From Xenococcaceae cyanobacterium MO_167.B27 (GTDB taxonomy: Bacteria > Cyanobacteriota > Cyanobacteriia > Cyanobacteriales > Xenococcaceae), in NCBI GenBank assembly GCA_030065935.1, contig JASJCP010000003.1, forward strand, positions 1-64,000: 64,000 nucleotides of DNA, read 5' to 3'. Below, piece by piece: positions 19,798 through 29,191 of this stretch. Position 1 is the first letter of the stretch. The number at the start of each line of letters is the position of its first letter. The notes under the pieces are model-generated. The model searched no databases. It had not been told where the DNA came from and saw only the letters and a list, made by a program, of their open reading frames with translations. Both the position numbers and the translations under genes were made by a program.

Positions 19798-22700
19798 GTG
19801 GAACGTTTAAGCCTCTCGATCAATCCAGTAGGTCGTTTAACTCAACTTTTGCTGTTAGCTGTCACAGTTTTAAGCTACAGTGTGATAGCGATGGCAGTAG
19901 CTAATTCTTTATTTGTTAGTCATGTTGGAGCAGGTAACTTACCTTTTGCTTTTATTCTAATTGGCTTATGTTCAATGCCTGCTTATGTTCTTTTTTCTCA
20001 GATAATTGATCGCTATAGTCGTCCTCGGTTATTTCGCTATATACTGCTGATCTCTATTTTCGTAATTTTGGGATTAAGATTTTTACTGACTTTAGATACT
20101 CTGCCAGTTTATTACATTCTGCTCATTGCTATTTTCTTCCAGTGGGATTTTCATAACAATATTCTCTATCCTAGTTTGTTAACTGACTATTTCACGACCC
20201 TAGAGTACAAGCAGTATGCACCCTTTATTGGTATTGCTCAAGCAGTAGGCACTATGTTGGGGGGTGGTTTGACAGTACTTTTGTCTCGTTATTTAAGGAC
20301 AAGAGATTTACTATTTTGTCTCCCAATTATATTCGCTCTGGCTTTTGCGCAACTTGTTTATTTAGAAAACTCTCAACGGCGTTTAGATAATATTCAAACC
20401 TTACACAAGGTAGGAATTATTGAATCTCTGCAAACTTTTCCCGATTTAGTCAAACGCTACCCTTTAGTTCTATTTTTGGCTAGTAGTAGTTTTTTACTAG
20501 TAATTATCTATATTAGTTCGGAGTTTCTTTGGTTCAATATCTATGGTCAGCATTTTAGTGAAGAAGCTTTAACTGGGTTTCTCGGTTTAATGCGGATTAT
20601 TATTAGCTTGATCCAAGTAATTGTTCTTTATGCTCTTACTCGCCCCTTGTTGCAATGGTTAGGGGTGGCACGGATGAATCCAGTATATCCTTTGACAACC
20701 CTAGCTAGTTTCTGTGCATTACTACTCAATTTTAATTTATTGTCTGCTATTGGACTGCATATTAATGGGGATGCACTCTATAAGGCAATAAATCTACCTA
20801 TACACCAGTTAAATTACAATGGAGTTCCTCAAGAATTTATTGGTAGAGTTCGTGCTTTGAGTGATGGTGTCATTTACTCTGTGGGACTTACTTTAGCTGG
20901 TGTGGTGTTGTGGTTTTGTCATCTATATCTAAATCTGGTACAAATTACTTGGCTAGCTGCAATTATTACAGTACTGCTATTGTTAGTGCGTTTTCCGATG
21001 GGGAGATTTTATGCTCAGAGTTTAGAGGAGATGATCCGCTCTAACACTATTAATCTAGATGATTTTAGTGAGCAGCCAATTCAGCTACCGCCTCAGTCTA
21101 GTAATGCAGTTCGTGAATTACTTACCAATGACGATCCCTATGTACAAATCAAAGGTTTAGAATTAGCAGCAAATCTAGACAACCCTAGTCAATTTTTGCC
21201 AGAAGTTAAAACACTACTATTAAGTGGAGATACCAAGCTACGTCATGGAGTGGTTAAATTGTTTGCTACTACTGCTGATGCAGAGGCAATTAAAGAATTT
21301 AAAAGTCTGCTAACTCAAGATAATCATCCAATTTTACGAGCAACTGCTTTAGAAATCTTAATCGCCAACCAACATACTTTTAGTGAAGAACAAATTTACT
21401 CCTTACTTGAAGATAGCGATCGCCATATTCGGATATTAGCTGCTGTAGCTACCATCCAGAAAGCGGATGATGAAGAACAAATAGCAACTGCTTGGACACA
21501 ACTTGGGCAATCTTCATTAGAAGATACTACTGCTAAAGCTATTGTCCGCATTATTGCTCATAGTAATAATCAAGAAGAATTAGCTCCTTTAGTTAAAAAT
21601 CTGCTTCCTCAAGCTAGTTCAGAAATTAAACGAGAAGGACTTGAAGCTTTAAGTGTTTTGGCTTCTGTTGATAATTACGATTTAGCAGAAGTTGCTGTTA
21701 AAGAAATTACCAATCCTGAACCATTAGTAAGAATAACTGCCTTTAAACTACTGGGTATTACCCGTTGTGCGGAAATGTTAGCTTACGTAAAATCTGGTCT
21801 TGGGGATCCTCACCCCAGAGTACGCCAACAAGTAGCCAGTACCCTAGCAGCTTATGGCAAACCAGGGTTATCTTTAGCACAAGAAAGTTTACTATCTTCC
21901 CAAAGAGAAATCGCAGATACAGCGATCGCAGCGATCGCCAAAGTCAGAACTAAATACGCTAATGACATCTTATTTAAATATCTAGCTCCCGAATTTGAGC
22001 AACTTAATCGCACTCGCAAATGGCAACAGCAAATTCCCCAAAATGATCGGAATTGGCAACCTCTAGCAGTAGCCATTGATGACTACCATCAACGTTTGAT
22101 TCAAAAAGTTTTATATGTACTTTCTTGTCTAGGATACTCTCGTACAGTCAACGCAGTTACTCGTATTTTAGCTACCACAGATCAAAAAGATTTAGCTAAT
22201 GCGGTAGAAGTGCTAGTATCTTTAAATCATCGCCGTTTTGTCTTGCCATTAGTCCCACTGTTGGAACAAATAGTCAAACAAAAACAACCAGTCAACAAAA
22301 TTCAACTTAACTCCCAATGGTTAAGAAACAAAGGTTATAAAATACTCCTTGAAGCCTTAGAAGCAAAAGACCGATGGCTCAGAACTGGTGCGCTAATAGC
22401 TTTGGCTATGATTCCGTCTGCTTTACTAGAAGATAGGGATCCTGTTGTTCAATTGGTTGCAAGAGAAATTTTCCCTTCCTCTTGCCAACTGCTCTCATCC
22501 ACCAACTCATCGATGAACCGATTACTTTTACTAAAAAATGTCCCTTTATTTAAAAATCTTTCTTTAGACGAGTTATTCCTAATTGATAAAGCATTAGAGC
22601 AACAACAAGTATTAACCAACGAAACTATCTACACCGAAGGTAGTTGGGGCAATCACTTATATATTATTGCCGAAGGCACTGTTAAAATCGTCAAAAAGTT

Positions 22701-22959
22701 GGATCAACAACAACAAGAGATTCAGCAATTAACTAAGGGACAATATTTTGGTGAAGTTGCCCTCTTTGATAATGCACCACGTTGGAATGGAGCGATCGCA
22801 CTTTCTAATTGTACTCTACTCAAGTTAGAAAAGAAACGCTTTATTAGTTTGATAACTCAGCGTCCCCACATTATTTTAGAAATCTGCCGTTTCTTGAGTC
22901 AGCGATTGCGAGAAACTGATAAATATATATCGTCTCCTAAAAGGTTATCATCTACCTAG
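19798..22959 (+). CDS. Multidomain membrane protein: N-terminal MFS/NTP-exchange-like TM domain, HEAT repeats, C-terminal cyclic-nucleotide-binding domain
   Basis: GTG start; about 12 hydrophobic segments, HEAT-like repeats (about 430-880 aa), CNB motif LYIIAEGTVKIVKKLDQQQQEIQQLTKGQYFGEVALFDNAPR. Confidence 0.85.
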   Translation: MERLSLSINPVGRLTQLLLLAVTVLSYSVIAMAVANSLFVSHVGAGNLPFAFILIGLCSMPAYVLFSQIIDRYSRPRLFRYILLISIFVILGLRFLLTLDTLPVYYILLIAIFFQWDFHNNILYPSLLTDYFTTLEYKQYAPFIGIAQAVGTMLGGGLTVLLSRYLRTRDLLFCLPIIFALAFAQLVYLENSQRRLDNIQTLHKVGIIESLQTFPDLVKRYPLVLFLASSSFLLVIIYISSEFLWFNIYGQHFSEEALTGFLGLMRIIISLIQVIVLYALTRPLLQWLGVARMNPVYPLTTLASFCALLLNFNLLSAIGLHINGDALYKAINLPIHQLNYNGVPQEFIGRVRALSDGVIYSVGLTLAGVVLWFCHLYLNLVQITWLAAIITVLLLLVRFPMGRFYAQSLEEMIRSNTINLDDFSEQPIQLPPQSSNAVRELLTNDDPYVQIKGLELAANLDNPSQFLPEVKTLLLSGDTKLRHGVVKLFATTADAEAIKEFKSLLTQDNHPILRATALEILIANQHTFSEEQIYSLLEDSDRHIRILAAVATIQKADDEEQIATAWTQLGQSSLEDTTAKAIVRIIAHSNNQEELAPLVKNLLPQASSEIKREGLEALSVLASVDNYDLAEVAVKEITNPEPLVRITAFKLLGITRCAEMLAYVKSGLGDPHPRVRQQVASTLAAYGKPGLSLAQESLLSSQREIADTAIAAIAKVRTKYANDILFKYLAPEFEQLNRTRKWQQQIPQNDRNWQPLAVAIDDYHQRLIQKVLYVLSCLGYSRTVNAVTRILATTDQKDLANAVEVLVSLNHRRFVLPLVPLLEQIVKQKQPVNKIQLNSQWLRNKGYKILLEALEAKDRWLRTGALIALAMIPSALLEDRDPVVQLVAREIFPSSCQLLSSTNSSMNRLLLLKNVPLFKNLSLDELFLIDKALEQQQVLTNETIYTEGSWGNHLYIIAEGTVKIVKKLDQQQQEIQQLTKGQYFGEVALFDNAPRWNGAIALSNCTLLKLEKKRFISLITQRPHIILEICRFLSQRLRETDKYISSPKRLSST

Positions 22960-22975
22960 CGGATAGCAATTAAAT

Positions 22976-23273
22976 TATTAATCTTGGGGTTGTATCCTCA
23001 AGCAGTGGATTAATCACTCACCTATGAAAAACCTAAACAAACCTTGTCAAAACTAGGAATGTTTTTTGTCATAGGTTGCAGAGTCAGATTCTATTCTTAG
23101 AATCTCCCTTAGTTAAGTCATGACACCCTTGAATGAACGCTAGTTTGAGGCACTGTCGTTAAGAATTAAGGAATGGGTAAAAAGGTTTAATAGCCCTAGT
23201 GTTCTTAACATGACAAGCTTAATTAAGATTCTCGAAGCACACTTTACCTAATATTTAGGAACTAATCAAAACC
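22976..23273 (+). ncRNA. HEARO / IscB omega-RNA-like region (5' guide boundary undetermined)
   Basis: Directly upstream of iscB; hairpins ACCTATGA(23020-23027)/TCATAGGT(23069-23076), AGATTCT(23086-23092)/AGAATCT(23099-23105), GTCATG(23117-23122)/CATGAC(23209-23214); HEARO-like segment GTCATGACACCCTTGAATGAACGCTAGTTTGAGGCACTGTCGTTAAG. Confidence 0.8.
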
Positions 23274-24530
23274 ATGATTAAACCAAACTATGTTTTAGTA
23301 TTGGATGCCAATAAAAAGCCTCTAATACCATGTAAGCCTTCAAGGGCTAAAAAACTTTTGAATTCTGGTAAAGCTGCGGTAATGCGTAGATTTCCCTTTA
23401 CTATCATTCTGAAAAAAGAATGTTACCCAAGTAAAAGCAATCTTAAGCTTAAGATTGACCCTGGTTCTCAGACTACAGGGATAGCCTTAGTTCAAAATAA
23501 CCAAGTAGTCTGGGTAGCTGAACTCAATCACCGAGGAGGGTTAATCAAAAAAAAATTAGAAGCTCGTCGTGCTAGTCGAAGACTAAGAAGGAGTAGATTG
23601 AGATATCGTCAACCAAGATTCCTGAATCGCACTCGTCCCAATGGATGGCTACCACCCAGCCTTATGCACCGAGTCTTGACCACCATGACTTGGGTTAAGC
23701 GCTTGATTAAATTTGCTCCTGTTAGTTCAATTGCTGTTGAACTGGTGCGGTTTGACAATCAAAAACTAGAAACACCTGAAATATCAGGAGTTGAGTATCA
23801 ACAAGGAGAATTACTAGGTTACGAAGTAAGAGAGTATTTGTTACAAAAATGGGGACGAAAATGTACTTACTGTAGCAAAGAGAATGTTCCTTTGCAGATA
23901 GAACACATTGTGCCAAAAGCTAAAAATGGCTCAAACAGGGTTAGCAATTTGTGCCTAGCTTGTCAAGGGTGCAACCAAAAGAAAGGAACTCAATCTATAG
24001 AGCAATTTTTAGTTAAAAAGCCTAGCTTGCTTAAAACTATTTTGTCTCAGGCTAAAAAACCATTACGTGATGCCCACGCGGTCAATGCTACCCGTTGGAG
24101 GCTATTTGATGAGCTCAAGAAAACTGGATTGCCTGTAACTACTGGTACAGGAGGAGAGACAAAATTCAACCGACAAAAATTCGGGCTGGAAAAAACTCAT
24201 TTTTATGACGCTGCCTGTGTAGGACAAGTTGAGAACCTGGAAATATTGTCTAATCAACCTTTAATTATTACTGGCAAAGGTCATGGGGGAAGACAAAAAG
24301 CAGCATTAAATAAATACGGTTATCCGATTAGATACAACCCACTCAAACCGATTAAGGGTTGGCAGTCGGGAGATATGGCGGTAGATGATCAAGGATGTTT
24401 AGGACGAGTTAATCCTCGATCTTTATCTAACAGTTTCAACTTTACTGTCTTGGGACAAAAAGCCAAAAGTATTCATGTTAATAAGTTAAGACGAGTTCAT
24501 CAAAAAGACGGATATACCTATGGACAATAA
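23274..24530 (+). CDS. iscB: IscB RNA-guided nuclease (RuvC + HNH, RRXRR-type annotation)
   Basis: PLMP-like N-term (MIKPNYVLVLDANKKPLIPCKPSRAKKLLNSGKAAVMRRFPFTIIL), RuvC-I KIDPGSQTTGIAL, Arg-rich bridge helix EARRASRRLRRSRLRYRQPRFLNR, RuvC-II SSIAVELVRFD, HNH CTYCSKENVPLQIEHIVPKAKNGSNRVSNLCLACQGCNQKKG, RuvC-III THFYDAACVG. Confidence 0.92.
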   Translation: MIKPNYVLVLDANKKPLIPCKPSRAKKLLNSGKAAVMRRFPFTIILKKECYPSKSNLKLKIDPGSQTTGIALVQNNQVVWVAELNHRGGLIKKKLEARRASRRLRRSRLRYRQPRFLNRTRPNGWLPPSLMHRVLTTMTWVKRLIKFAPVSSIAVELVRFDNQKLETPEISGVEYQQGELLGYEVREYLLQKWGRKCTYCSKENVPLQIEHIVPKAKNGSNRVSNLCLACQGCNQKKGTQSIEQFLVKKPSLLKTILSQAKKPLRDAHAVNATRWRLFDELKKTGLPVTTGTGGETKFNRQKFGLEKTHFYDAACVGQVENLEILSNQPLIITGKGHGGRQKAALNKYGYPIRYNPLKPIKGWQSGDMAVDDQGCLGRVNPRSLSNSFNFTVLGQKAKSIHVNKLRRVHQKDGYTYGQ

Positions 24531-24597
24531 ACAGGAAAATAGAGGTTTGTATAATAAATTGACTACTATAAGTCAACAGAAATTAACAACTATCTAT

Positions 24598-26611
24598 TTC
24601 TCATTCCGCACTTCAGTTTGTAGTTGTCAAAAAGTATCGGTCTGAACGCACTTCTTATCTCCCCTCAGCAACCAGGAACAGAAGCTTTTTGGGCGACAAA
24701 ATACTTTGATTGCAAGTTATTTTCATTAACTGATAATTATTGAGAATGACTGAGCAAAAGAATACTATTTTTCGCTTTTTTTAGGTTTAAAATATTAAGT
24801 AAAACTGTGAAGATTAGCCAGACAAAATATAATATTTTTGGCAATGCTTGGAGAAATAATTAAGAGTTTCAACTCTAGAATCAGTCAAGTTGACAATTTG
24901 CTTAACTCCATTTAAAACAACTAAATGAATTCCCTGGAAACATTGAAATATCCAACGTAGAGTCGGTCGATCTGTTACTTTCCCTAATTGATTTTTAACT
25001 CCTGTATTGTTCTTTTTTAGATTGGCTCTAAGTTCTCTTTGTCCAATATTATAAACTAATAAAGATAACCCCATTAACATCGCCATAGTTTCAATTCTTG
25101 ACGGATATTTTAGAAAAACTGAATCCGCAAAAAATAAAGGATCTTTGAGAAATCTAAATCCTCGTTCACAAGATTGTTGTCCTTTATACGCCGTCAGAAT
25201 TTCAGAGACACTTAAATTCTTTAAAACATTAGTGGCTAAGATAAATCTACCTGCTTTTTTCTTTTCTGATTCAATTTTTTCAGATTTTTTCTCGAAAATG
25301 ATCGTAGCTTTATAAACTGTCTTCTTGGTTGTCTTATCTGTTGTTTTAGCCACATCTTTTAAGAGTAAATCATGATATTTAATCTTTTTTTGCTCGCAGT
25401 TAAATACCGCTTTTATTTCCGTTCTATTTTCATATTTTTTCTGGCATAAAGAAGTAACTAAAGATTTAGCTTTTGCTCGATCTTTAATAATCTTTTTGGA
25501 TAACTGTTTTAAATCAGATTTTTTTCGAGCTTCACTTTCTATTATTATCCATTTTTGTTTTACTCCTGCATAATTACTCTCTTTTTCGACGGCTTTATAA
25601 CCTTCTCTATCAGTTTTAATAAATTCAGAATCTGAAGTTTCTCTTACATAAAATTGAGCTGCTTTTATTGATAGTGGCACTCTAGTTATCCATTTTAAAT
25701 GCTCAATTACTAATAAGTTATCTGCGGTATAAAGTGCGCTATCCGCCACAAATATACTGTCGAAATCTACTTGTTTTTTAAAATTAGATAATAGTTGAGC
25801 AAATTTGGCTTTATCGTTATCATTTCCATTACCGCATTCTAAAAATAGAGGAATACCTCCATCGACCCTTGCTATTAAATTAATTAAAAATTGCTTTAAA
25901 TCTGGTCGTTTATCTTTTGAATATCCATGAACTATTTTAATAGGTGTAGGCTTTAAATTTTCTGACTTTTCCGTTTCAGTCAGGGCATAATTTCCTTGTA
26001 AAGAAATCGAAGTAGAATCTAAATGAGAATACTTATAGTCAATTCTGTATTTTTTTAAAGCTTTTAAAGCAATTAATATAAATATCTTGGTTAAGCCAAA
26101 TTGGTAAAGTTTATCCATTACTCGACCGATTTTATCGTCATTAAAATCCTCAGCAACTATTCCCTCCCCAAAGAGATGTTCTGTAGCTTTGTCATCAAAA
26201 AACTGTGTAAATAAATATAAAGGTCTTGAGACAAAACCTAGAGCATTTAAAATTATACTTTTAACAATTATTCCATTGTTTATTTTTTCTTGGGGTTTAA
26301 TACCTAACTGTTCATTTATTATCTCTACTATTCCTATTTCATCTATTATTCCAGCTATTATTCCTAAATGATTAATTGTTTGAACTTGAATATTATTAGC
26401 TAATTCACTCATTCAAATAAAGTAGAAAAATTCTTTTTATTAGAATCATTTTCTCTGATTTTTATCGACGGCAAAACTATTTTCTTAACATTATTTAATC
26501 AAAGCGTCGCATTTTGATTGATTTGTAGAGCAATTCCTCGAACTTAGCGATCGCATAACCAGGACAAAAATATAATCTTTACATATTACATTTTGACGTG
26601 CGGAAAGAGAA
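24598..26611 (-). mobile_element. IS1634-family insertion sequence, 2014 bp
   Basis: TIRs TTCTCATTCCGCACTTCAG (24598-24616) and complement of TTCTCTTTCCGCACGTCAA (26593-26611), 16/19 identity; 6-bp TSD ATCTAT at 24592-24597 and 26612-26617. Confidence 0.9.
24814..26412 (-). CDS. IS1634/IS4-superfamily transposase
   Basis: HLDSTSISLQGNY, IFVADSALYTADNL, LATNVLKNLSVSEILTAYKGQQSCERGFRFLKDPLFFADSVFLKYPSRIETM (YREK-like DDE region); between TIRs. Confidence 0.9.
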   Translation of the reverse strand: MSELANNIQVQTINHLGIIAGIIDEIGIVEIINEQLGIKPQEKINNGIIVKSIILNALGFVSRPLYLFTQFFDDKATEHLFGEGIVAEDFNDDKIGRVMDKLYQFGLTKIFILIALKALKKYRIDYKYSHLDSTSISLQGNYALTETEKSENLKPTPIKIVHGYSKDKRPDLKQFLINLIARVDGGIPLFLECGNGNDNDKAKFAQLLSNFKKQVDFDSIFVADSALYTADNLLVIEHLKWITRVPLSIKAAQFYVRETSDSEFIKTDREGYKAVEKESNYAGVKQKWIIIESEARKKSDLKQLSKKIIKDRAKAKSLVTSLCQKKYENRTEIKAVFNCEQKKIKYHDLLLKDVAKTTDKTTKKTVYKATIIFEKKSEKIESEKKKAGRFILATNVLKNLSVSEILTAYKGQQSCERGFRFLKDPLFFADSVFLKYPSRIETMAMLMGLSLLVYNIGQRELRANLKKNNTGVKNQLGKVTDRPTLRWIFQCFQGIHLVVLNGVKQIVNLTDSRVETLNYFSKHCQKYYILSG

Positions 26612-26621
26612 ATCTATGTAT

Positions 26622-26650
26622 GTAGGGGCAAGGCACTGCCTTGCCCCTAC
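26622..26650. repeat. Perfect palindromic repeat, 14-bp arms, downstream of the EF-G gene
   Basis: GTAGGGGCAAGGCA-C-TGCCTTGCCCCTAC read directly. Confidence 0.9.
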
Positions 26651-26713
26651 TTGGGTTTTGTTTAACCTATACCCCTAGATTTTGCTCCTTAGATATAGTT
26701 CATCAAAGTCACA

Positions 26714-28804
26714 CTACTTAGCAGCAGCAAGTTCCCGTTCTTTAACTTCTTTGATCACTTCTTCTGCTACATTCTTAGGACAAGGAGCGTAGTGGGAGAA
26801 TTCCATAGAGAATTGACCGCGACCAGAAGTCATAGTACGTAAATCACCAATGTAGCCGAACATCTCACTTAAAGGAGCTTCTGCTTTAATACGAACCCCC
26901 ATAGGAGTTGTATTTTGAGATTTGATCATACCACGACGACGGTTAATATCACCGATTACGTCTCCCATGTGATCTTCTGGGGTAAATACATCAATATTCA
27001 TGATGGGCTCAAGTAACTGAGGACCAGCTTTGGGGATAGACTGTCTGTAACCAGCTTTAGCAGCAATTTCAAAGGCAATAGCAGATGAGTCAACGGGGTG
27101 GAATGCACCGTCTTGTAAGGTAACTTTTAAATCAACACAGGGGAATCCAGCTAATACCCCTTTATCAATGCTGTTTTCAAAGCCTTTTTGAACTGCGGGC
27201 CAAAATTCACGCGGAACGTTACCACCAGTTACTTTAGATTCAAACTGGAAGCCAGTACCAGGTTCACCAGGTTCAACAGTGTAATCAATTCTACCGAATT
27301 GACCAGAACCACCAGACTGTTTCTTGTGGGTGTAACTGTCTTGAATTGTTTTGGTTATGGACTCGCGATAAGCTACTTGGGGTTTACCAACTTCTACTTC
27401 AACTCCGTAAGTACGCTTGAGGATGTCAACTTTGATATCAAGATGCAACTCACCCATTCCTTTGATGATGATTTCACCGCTTTCTTGATCGGTTTCAACA
27501 TAGAAAGAGGGGTCTTCTTGTACCATTTTGCTGAGAGCTAATCCCATTTTCTCCGAGCCACCTTTTTGCTTAGGTGCGACTGCTATAGAAATAACGGGAT
27601 CGGGGAACACCATAGGTTCTAAGGTTGCAGGATTTTTGGGGTCGCAAAGAGTATGACCTGTTTGGACATTTTTCATCCCTACAATAGCAACAATATCTCC
27701 AGCTTGTGCAGAATCAATTTCCTCACGGGAATCTGCGTGCATTTCCACCAGACGACCTACACGCTCAGTTTTACCTGTAGCAGTATTTAGCACAGTTTCA
27801 CCTTTTCTCAATGTTCCTGAATACAAGCGAGTAAAGGTTAGCGCACCGAAGCGGTCATCCATAATTTTGAAGGCTAAAGCTCGTAAGGGTTTTTCGGGGT
27901 CAACATAGGCAACTTGACCTGTTTCGTGACCTTCGAGATCCACTTCAGGTTGGGGCGCAACTTCTGTAGGATTGGGTAGATAGTCAACAACCGCATCTAA
28001 TACTAACTGTACCCCTTTGTTTTTGAAGGAAGAACCACAGTAGGTGGGGAAGAAAGCAAGCTCGCGAGTTCCTTTTCTGATACAAGCTTTGATTTCGTCG
28101 ATGGATAGTTCTTCACCTTCAAGATATTTTTCCATCAGGTCATCATCTTGTTCGACTGCTGTTTCAATTAGCTGTTCGCGATAGGTTTCTACGTCATCAA
28201 CCATATCCGCAGGAACTTCTTTGATTTCATAGTTCATCGGGTCGCCAGAGTCATCCCATACCCAAGCTTCACGAGTGAGTAAATCTACGACTCCCACAAA
28301 ATCACTCTCGATCCCGATGGGTAATACCATAGCCAAGGGTTTAGCAGCTAATATTTCCTCAACCTGCTTCATTACACTGTAGAAATCAGCACCAGTACGA
28401 TCTAGTTTATTTACATAGATAATACGAGCAACTTTTGAATCGTTAGCATAACGCCAGTTAGTTTCGGACTGTGGTTCGACCCCACCCGAGCCACAAAATA
28501 CACCGATTCCACCATCGAGAACTTTCAGAGAACGATATACTTCAATCGTGAAATCGACGTGACCAGGAGTATCGATAATATTTAATTGATGATCTTTCCA
28601 ATAGCAGCTTGTTGCAGCAGATTGGATTGTAATACCCCTTTCTCGCTCTTGATCCATGAAATCAGTTGTAGCTTCACCTTCATGTACCTCACCGATTTTG
28701 TGAACTTTACCAGTTAATTTAAGGATTCTTTCGGTTGTGGTAGTTTTTCCAGCATCTACGTGGGCGAAGATACCAATATTTCGGTAACGAGTGAGGTCTT
28801 TCAT
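26714..28804 (-). CDS. Elongation factor G, EF-G2/FusB-like paralogue
   Basis: [98 protein letters not shown] typical of EF-G2 rather than the str-operon EF-G. Confidence 0.88.
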   Translation of the reverse strand: MKDLTRYRNIGIFAHVDAGKTTTTERILKLTGKVHKIGEVHEGEATTDFMDQERERGITIQSAATSCYWKDHQLNIIDTPGHVDFTIEVYRSLKVLDGGIGVFCGSGGVEPQSETNWRYANDSKVARIIYVNKLDRTGADFYSVMKQVEEILAAKPLAMVLPIGIESDFVGVVDLLTREAWVWDDSGDPMNYEIKEVPADMVDDVETYREQLIETAVEQDDDLMEKYLEGEELSIDEIKACIRKGTRELAFFPTYCGSSFKNKGVQLVLDAVVDYLPNPTEVAPQPEVDLEGHETGQVAYVDPEKPLRALAFKIMDDRFGALTFTRLYSGTLRKGETVLNTATGKTERVGRLVEMHADSREEIDSAQAGDIVAIVGMKNVQTGHTLCDPKNPATLEPMVFPDPVISIAVAPKQKGGSEKMGLALSKMVQEDPSFYVETDQESGEIIIKGMGELHLDIKVDILKRTYGVEVEVGKPQVAYRESITKTIQDSYTHKKQSGGSGQFGRIDYTVEPGEPGTGFQFESKVTGGNVPREFWPAVQKGFENSIDKGVLAGFPCVDLKVTLQDGAFHPVDSSAIAFEIAAKAGYRQSIPKAGPQLLEPIMNIDVFTPEDHMGDVIGDINRRRGMIKSQNTTPMGVRIKAEAPLSEMFGYIGDLRTMTSGRGQFSMEFSHYAPCPKNVAEEVIKEVKERELAAAK

Positions 28805-29191
28805 AATTTACTTTATTACTAAGTGTTAATAACTGTCAGGATAGTGCTTGGCTAGGAGATAGCCTTGAATTGAGATTTCAATGCAATCAGTATTTTTTTT
28901 AGAGCCAGCACCTACTGGATAGAACTTGATCGTCTAACATATTTTTAGTCCTTCTCAGGGCTATGACGATGATACCAATTGTTAAGTAATTATAATTTAT
29001 TTATCTCTCAACAGGAAATCATTGAAGAGTTTTCCCAGAAGACAGATTATAGATAACAGGTTATAGGTTACGGATTATAACTGGTAGAAACAATCCCTAT
29101 TGCCTATTTCCTATTGTCTCAATGTTACTGCATAAAACTGAATTACCACAACTATATAGAAACGGATAAAGAAAAGGGAGTCTAAAAATTT

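Noticed and set aside
24531-24597. Right end of the IscB element
   Set aside because: No reliable hairpin/terminal motif could be fixed before the IS1634 insertion, so no boundary is reported
27188-27541. 117-aa plus-strand ORF antisense to the EF-G gene
   Set aside because: Shadow ORF over a strongly conserved gene; no recognisable domain
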